The notes below the pieces were generated by a model. That model was not told the DNA's origin and did not search any database. It worked only from the letters and a program-made list of their open reading frames with translations. A stretch of DNA of 64,000 bases from Nageia nagi (lineage: Eukaryota; Pinophyta): contig JBITNC010000001.1 of NCBI GenBank assembly GCA_050084985.1, positions 208,134,001 to 208,198,000 on the forward strand, in the 5' to 3' direction. The first letter of the stretch is position 1; each line of letters starts with the position of its first letter. Below are positions 58,518 to 64,000 of the stretch, piece by piece. The position numbers and the translations under genes were made by a program.

Positions 58518-58745
58518 ATGGATTTTAGAGTGAATTATCTTCCCATATAAAAATTCAAGGGTGAGGATAACAAATATTGGGCATTTAAGATGAATCACTT
58601 GCTCATAGGAAAGGGAATATGGTACATCATAAAAGATGGCAGTGTGGAATTAGGTTGGGCCACACTTCCTAAAGTTGATAGGCTTGGTAAAAGAGAGGAT
58701 CAAAATAAGTATTATAATAAGGAATAAAAAGTTATAAATATGGTG
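58518..58745 (+). pseudogene. Cop2 gag, internally deleted
   Basis: ATG at 58518 begins MDFRVNYLPI, then a stop, then FKGEDNKYWAFKMNHLLIGK and GIWYIIKDGSVELGW, parallel to Cop1's amino end (YEYWS, MKTLLIGKGYWDIV). After about 70 residues the text jumps to sequence just before the protease. Most of the capsid and the zinc knuckle are missing, a deletion of about 200 residues compared with Cop1. Confidence 0.8.
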
Positions 58746-60320
58746 AGGATGATACATCCTCCACCTTATTCTTTTCTTATGCCCACTTATCCCAAAAATA
58801 AGATGATACTTGGATCCTTAACAATAGTTGCTCCAACCACATGACTAGCAAGGGAGATTTGTTTGGTGCTATGGATGACTCCTACAAGTCCCAAATTAAA
58901 ATTGGAGATTATAAAGCCATTAAAGTTAAAGGAATGGAAGCTATATAGGTGTCCATAAATAAATGTAACAAGAAGGTAAATGATGTATATTTAATTCTAA
59001 AATTAAAACATAATTTGTTGAGTATGGGGAAAATGATGGAGAAGAACTACAATCTTGTGTTTGAGGATAGAAAATGTATGATTTATGAATAAAATCAAGG
59101 GCATAAGTTTGTCACTACTATTGCCATGACAAAGAATAGATTATTTCCTCTTAAATTTGATGAACAAAGCTCCAATTTTTCTAAAAGGTTGCTATTGATG
59201 ATAAGAGTCAAATTTGGCATAGGAGATATGGGCATTTCAACATTGCAAGTTTGAAAATCTTGGCCTCTAATGAGATGGTGTATGGGTTTCCCAAGTTACA
59301 AGATCATAAATAAGTGTATTGCATATGTGCTATGGGAAAGTATATTGCTATGGGTAAGCATTCAAGATCAAGCTTTCCAAAAATTCAAGCATGGAGAGCC
59401 TCTTACCACCTCCAATTGGTGCATAGTAACATTTGTTGGCCAATGCAAATTCCAAGTATTGGTAAAAGTCTTTATTTCCTTACTTTAATTGATTATTATA
59501 AAATAATGTGTTGGATTTACTTTCTTAAGCACAAGGATGAAGATTTTGCATGATTTAAGGAGTTCAAGAATATGTTGAAAAGCAGAGCAGCTATTATTTG
59601 AAATGTTTAAGAACATATAGAGGGAGGGAGTTTTGTAGTAATAAATTATTGCAATATTGTAAAGATTATAGTGTGAGAATATAATTCCCTACTACCTATA
59701 CTCCTTAAAAAAAAGTTGTAGCTGAACATAAGAATAGAACTTTGGCTAATATGGCAAGAAGCATGCTCCAAAATAAATGAATAGGAAATATTTATTAGGC
59801 TAAAGCTATTAGGACTACATTGTGTATTTTAAATAAATGTCCAACCTCTAGTTTGGATGGCATAACTCCTTTTGAGGTATGTTATGATAAAAGAATACAT
59901 GTGAATCATTTTAGAGTGTTTGGTTATTTGGGTTATGTGCATGTTCCAAATGAACAAAGAAATAAATTAGATCCAAAGTATGAGCCTTGCATTTTTAATG
60001 GTTATTATGAATCAAGCAAAGCATATAGATTATACAATCCCAAAACTCACAAAGTTGTTGTTTCCAAAGATGTTATTTTTGATGAAGGGAGTGCATGAGG
60101 TCATTAAAACTAAGTTGTTGATGATGGATACTTTGATGAAAGCTCTTCTAATATACAGTCTATTATTTATCCTAACCAACAAAATATGCATCCCAAAACA
60201 TCAATCAGTCTATAAAATCCCACATAAGTGTAGCCCAAATATTTTCCAAGTGATAGTGATGCATCTCCAAGCAAAAATGGTAAAGTAAGAGGTAATAGAA
60301 CACTTGTAAATCACCCTCCT
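58746..60320 (+). pseudogene. Cop2 protease and integrase
   Basis: The protease site is WILNNSCSNHMTS, where the family has D-S-G, so the catalytic Asp is Asn. A stop precedes it. GDLFGAMDDSYKSQIKIGD and LLSMGKMMEKNYNLVFEDRK match Cop1. Integrase: IWHRRYGHFN, then CICAMGK and LQLVHSNICWPMQ (first core Asp lost in HSN), IDYYKIMCWIYFLKHKDEDF, then 59820-60098 CILNKCPTSSLDGITPFEVC and VFGYLGYVHV. Stops are many. Confidence 0.85.
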
Positions 60321-61380
60321 TCTCAAATGTTAGATCAGAATTTTTTAAAGAGAGTTACAAGAGGACAAGTAAAAGAAGTAGATCAAGTAATTAAGAGGCT
60401 TAAAAATCTCCATTTGTATAGTAAGGAATTGGATGGTAAACTAAAGGTTCAATTGGCTAGTTTTACATTGGTAGCTACTACTAATTTAGAGCCTTCTTAT
60501 TTTGAAGATGCTTGTACTAATGATGTTTGGGTGAAGGTCATGGAAGAGGAGATGCACTCCATTGAGAAAAATTATACATGGGAGCTAGTTGATCTTCCAA
60601 AAGGGAAAAAGTTTGTAGGCTCTAAATGGGGCTATAAAATAAAGTTTAATGTTTATGGCATCATTGAGAGGTAAAAGGCTAGGCTTGTGGCCAAAGGCTT
60701 CATATAGAGATATGGCATTGAATATGATGATACCCTTTCTCCTATTTGTATAAAATAAACTATTATAATGGTTCTCTCCATTACTACTCACAAAGGTTGG
60801 AATATGTACCAATTGGATTTCAAGAGTAATTTCTTGAATGGGTACCTTGATGAAGAAGTGTTTGTTTCTCATATCTAAGGTTTTGAAGAGATAGGTAAAT
60901 AACATCATGTTTACAAGCTGAGAAAGGATTTGTATGGCCTTAAGAAATCCCCATAGGCTTGGTACTCATAGATAGATGGGTATTTCAAAAATTATGGGTT
61001 CACAAGAAGCAAGAATGAACCAACTCTCTACTCTAAGCATGATGTTACTGATATTTTTCTTATTTATCTTTATATTGATGATATTATTTACATGGGTAAC
61101 AATTCTAGATTGAATTATGCTTTCAAACACTCCATGATGAAAGAATTTGAGATGAGGGATCTAGGTCTTATGCACTATTTTCTTAGTTTGGAGGTTTATT
61201 AAGATAGTCAAATTTTTATTTCTCAAACCAAGTATATTAATGATTTGTAGCACAATTTTCATATGGATGATTGTATAGTTGTCATCACTCATATTTCTCA
61301 TGGAGAACACTTGACTAAAGAATATGGGGATGCTAAAGCTAATATACATAAATACAAAAGTATAGTTGGGATCTTTATGT
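60321..61380 (+). pseudogene. Cop2 reverse transcriptase
   Basis: Blocks: CTNDVWVKVMEEEMHSIEKN, TWELVDLPKGKKFVGSKWGY, a stop, ARLVAKGF, GIEYDDTFSPI, LDFKSNFLNGYLDEEVFVSH, LYGLKKSP, the catalytic YIDDIIYMG (61071-61097) and EFEMRDLGLMHYFLSLEVY. The wording is close to Cop1's RT. Confidence 0.9.
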
Positions 61381-62002
61381 TCTTAACAATTCTTGGCCTG
61401 ATATTTGTCATGTTGTCTCACTTGTGTCTAGGTACATGAGTTCCCCTTTAGAAATTCATTTAAAGAAAATTAAGAGAATTTTGAGATATGTGAAAGGAAC
61501 ATTGGATTTTGGCATCCACTACCTCAAGAACAAATTTGTGAAGGGTATATTGATAGTGATTGGGATAATAGCATTAATGATTTGAAGTCTACTTCTAGAA
61601 ATATTTTCAAACTTGGCTCTGGTCTTGTTACATGTTCCTATAGGAAATAAATAATCATTGCTCTATTCTCCATTGAATATGAATATATTTCCATCACTTT
61701 GCTAGTACATAAGCCTTATGGATGTAGAAAGTGATTAAGAAGATTAGAGAAAGGAAAATTGGTACCACCACTCTTTTCTATGATAACTAGAGTGCCATCT
61801 AATTGGTAAATAACCCTATACATCATTATATATCCAAGCATTTTGATATGAAGTATCACTTCATTCAAGTATGGTTGATAAGAGAGTTGTTGAAGTACAT
61901 AATTACAACACTATAGATTATCTAGTTGACTTATTCACCAAGGGCATATCTACATGTTAGTTTGTAAACTTGAGAGACTACCTAGTCAATCCTCTCACCA
62001 CT
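61381..62002 (+). pseudogene. Cop2 RNase H
   Basis: Degraded phrases correspond to the Copia RNase H: RYVKGT and DFGIH-like text at about 61480-61520, DSDWDN at about 61553-61570, SIEYEYISIT at about 61670-61700, and VNLRDYLVNPLTTKGD at the end (about 61955-62012). Stops and shifts are dense. Confidence 0.8.
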
Positions 62003-62016
62003 AAAGGGGATTAAGT
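62003..62016 (+). other. Cop2 polypurine tract
   Basis: AAAGGGGATTAAGT directly precedes the LTR start TGAAGG, the same arrangement as in Cop1. The last pol codons run into it. Confidence 0.8.
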
Positions 62017-62445
62017 TGAAGGTTTTAATATTGCAAACCCACTAGAATAAAATGCAAGTGCATTTCCAAAATGACCCCACATTTCTTAAATGTTACCATC
62101 CTCTAAGTTTCCAAAATGCCTACACCCTTCACATTTCAAAAATGTGACCATGTTTTTGGATACCTATCATATTTTATTAGTATTTTTTATAGGTACAAGT
62201 ATTTATGTTGTTTTGATCTATTTTTCTTAGTTGCACATTATTGTAAGGTATGTTACTTAACTAGGATGATGGGAGAGTGGTATAGAACATGAATGTAACT
62301 CCTATTTAGCTAATTTTAGTAGATTCTTAGTGGATTTGTGTAATAGTCCACAACATTCATTTTTGGTCAAACTTGTAACCTCCATGAGCTTATATTAGTT
62401 ACTCATTGAGGTCCTATAAATTGTACTTCAAATTTGCTAATTGAA
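62017..62445 (+). repeat. Cop2 3' LTR, end missing
   Basis: It aligns with the 5' LTR from TGAAGGTTTTAATATTG to GCTAATTGAA. The final about 38 bp of the 5' copy have no counterpart, and G sequence follows. Confidence 0.88.
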
Positions 62446-63960
62446 ATATGTATATATCCCTCATATTTGTACTTTAAATGGACAAGTACTATAAAAGGTA
62501 TTGCATCTATATCATGTAACCAAGGTCTTCCTAGGTGTAAGTTATATGAAAGCTTACCACTCATGACATATAAATTTATTTGGATAGTCCTAACACTTAA
62601 GTGTCATCAAAAGTGTAACTATGCCAAGTGGTTTTCTAGATGAACTATCATAAGCTCTTATGTAAAAGGTTGATTCTTCTAAGAGAGGGATATGAACATC
62701 ATTATCTTAAAGTTGTTATAGGAATTTTTAGGAATAAACATTGACAACTAAACTAGGATCTACCATTGCTCTTTTTATTTCCCATCCATTTATCATAGGT
62801 GTGATATAAAGTGCTAAACATTTAGAGATGAGTTATTTGCAAAGTTTTTTAGATTTGAAGAATGAAATTTTATCACAATCTTTGATACATTAAAGTTTTT
62901 CATAAAAAGTGGTCAAAATATTTTGAAGGACTTTGTTTTTGTTTTTTAAATAATTCATGCATGAATTCCCTATATTTTTCATAAGTACTAATAATATCAT
63001 ACAATCTAATATTAACAAAAGTAGTTCTTAATTATTCTATCATGCTATAATATTTTAGACTAGGTGGGAGATTTACTTGTTTAGTAGTGATAGGATTTGG
63101 GTTGGACCTTGGATGATCCCTCCATAGGTTAGTGCAAATCTCCTCATCTATTGATGTTATGGTCACTACTTGATCTATATCTAAAGCATTCTCTTTTATT
63201 TCATACTTACCTTAAGTAATAAGATCCTATATATCATTCTCATGTGCTATAAAACAAGTTGTAGAGTGTCCCATTTTTTGGTTATAGGTATAATAAGCAT
63301 TTGAATTATCCATGGACACACTTTTATCCTCTACTTTACTTTCTAATGGATTTAATAATCCATTTTTAACTAGATCCTATAAAAGAAGCCTTGGCTGAAT
63401 AAGAAAGGTGAATGTTCAATTCCTTGTTGTAGCAAATCTAGTAAGAGAAGGTTTTAAGTCATGTATACATTCTTTTCTTCTTTTTTCATATAAGGTTTTA
63501 TGTTATCATTATTTTATGTGGTATTTGTATACTTGAGTGAGCCAAGCTCAACTAATACCTTTTAATTTTCCAAAACTCTTTTATTCATAATTCCAAAACC
63601 CAACTCAGTACAATCAAGATAATGTTGCTTAATAACTATAAGAATAGAATAAAAAAAATACCATAAATTTTATTCATGTAAGTGACTATGAATGGATTGA
63701 TATACCTTTTGAATCTTGAAATATACTTCTCTAGAGTTTCATTGCTTCCTTGGCATAAGGTACATAATATTGTAACTATAGTATGTTCTTTGATATTATG
63801 ATTGTATTGATTCATAAATACCTTTACTAATGATTTAAATGAGTCTATAGATCCCTCAATAAAATTATATACCCATTGATTGGCATCATCTTTCAAATCC
63901 CTTAAGTATAATTTCATTATAAATTTCTCCTTAGATCCCAATTTCAACAAGCACTCCTCC
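62446..63960 (-). pseudogene. element G gag and protease
   Basis: Gag (63636-63950, minus): LGSKEKFIMKLYLRDLKDDA, NQWVYNFIEGSIDSFKSLVK, VFMNQYNHNIKE and ETLEKYISRFKRYI, matching B at 40600-40840. A knuckle remnant YYTYNQKMGHSTTC lies at about 63240-63310. Protease: DGWEIKRAMVDPSLVVNV, DDVHIP-like text (read as NDVHIPLLEES), FYIRAYDSSSRKPLGI and a degraded LTPRKTLVT in place of LLGRPWIH. It ends near Cop2 at YEGYIHI. Stops are present. Confidence 0.83.
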
Positions 63961-64000
63961 TAAAAGTTAATAAGATGTTATTTCAGGTCTTATTCACCAC

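Larger units (their letters stand above)
57919..62445 (+). mobile_element. Cop2, Ty1/Copia LTR retrotransposon, heavily decayed
   Basis: LTRs at 57919-58383 and 62017-62445 flank PBS, a shortened gag, protease, integrase, RT, RNase H and PPT in Copia order. The 3' LTR lacks the last about 38 bp, and no target duplication is present. Both losses fit a single deletion across the right border that also removed part of G. Stops are more frequent than in Cop1, which suggests greater age. Confidence 0.92.
57250..64000 (-). mobile_element. element G, B-family Tat-like Ty3/Gypsy, split by Cop2
   Basis: Gag and protease lie at 62446-63960 and the protease-RT spacer at about 57250-57918, all on the minus strand and similar to B. 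Cop2 (57919-62445) separates them. About 430 bp of the protease-spacer region present in B are missing at the Cop2 right junction. The element continues beyond the right edge. Confidence 0.8.

Noticed and set aside
1-64000. A previously undescribed non-transposon system
   Set aside because: Nearly all coding text is assignable to known retroelement protein families; only the 9042-9260 ORF, the CpG island and the pol spacer remain unexplained, and these are reported as findings.

Overview
This is a block of nested, decayed LTR retrotransposons from a plant nuclear genome. The DNA is strongly AT-rich and mostly CpG-poor. Every long protein similarity I can read belongs to a plant retroelement class: Copia gag-pol, Tat-like Ty3/Gypsy elements with two RNase H regions, a Tekay/Del-like chromovirus, and a LINE ORF1. 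The degree of nesting and decay fits a large, repeat-rich genome such as a gymnosperm, but that is inference. I recognise no intact host gene, no tRNA or rRNA gene and no CRISPR array.

Elements are given working names. Left part: a gag-like remnant H (minus, 1-682) is followed by non-coding sequence, into which Copia element Cop1 (minus, 2690-7805) has inserted. Cop1 has two about 0.4-kb LTRs, a GGGGG target duplication, PBS and PPT. Tat-like element F (minus, about 9600-20270) carries integrase, RNase H, RT, protease and gag. A gag-only element E (minus, 14441-19312) splits its gag.

Middle part: element A (plus, 20782-49384) has its 5' LTR split by chromovirus D (minus, 21460 to about 35145). 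D has very long LTRs, and one of them contains a LINE insertion (32524-34371). A's RNase H region is split by element B (plus, 39644-48155), the best preserved Tat-like copy. A's integrase stops at 49384, where element C (plus, to about 56360) begins with its own LTR.

Right part: an unclassified stretch with a minus-strand TATA motif lies at 56361-57249. Then comes element G (minus, B family, running off the right edge), split by the decayed Copia element Cop2 (plus, 57919-62445).

No element looks autonomous today. All pol regions carry stops and frameshifts, so the coding entries are pseudogenes. Their catalytic motifs (YxDD, LGRPWIH, HHCC and aspartic protease sites) remain legible. The most useful observations are the reconstructable insertion order, the ORF1-only LINE with a long target duplication, the gag-only element E, a CpG-dense island inside one D LTR, a PR-RT spacer conserved in three elements, a primer-binding site shared by four Tat-like elements, and a small unexplained ORF at 9042-9260. 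I saw no convincing new biological system beyond retroelement biology.
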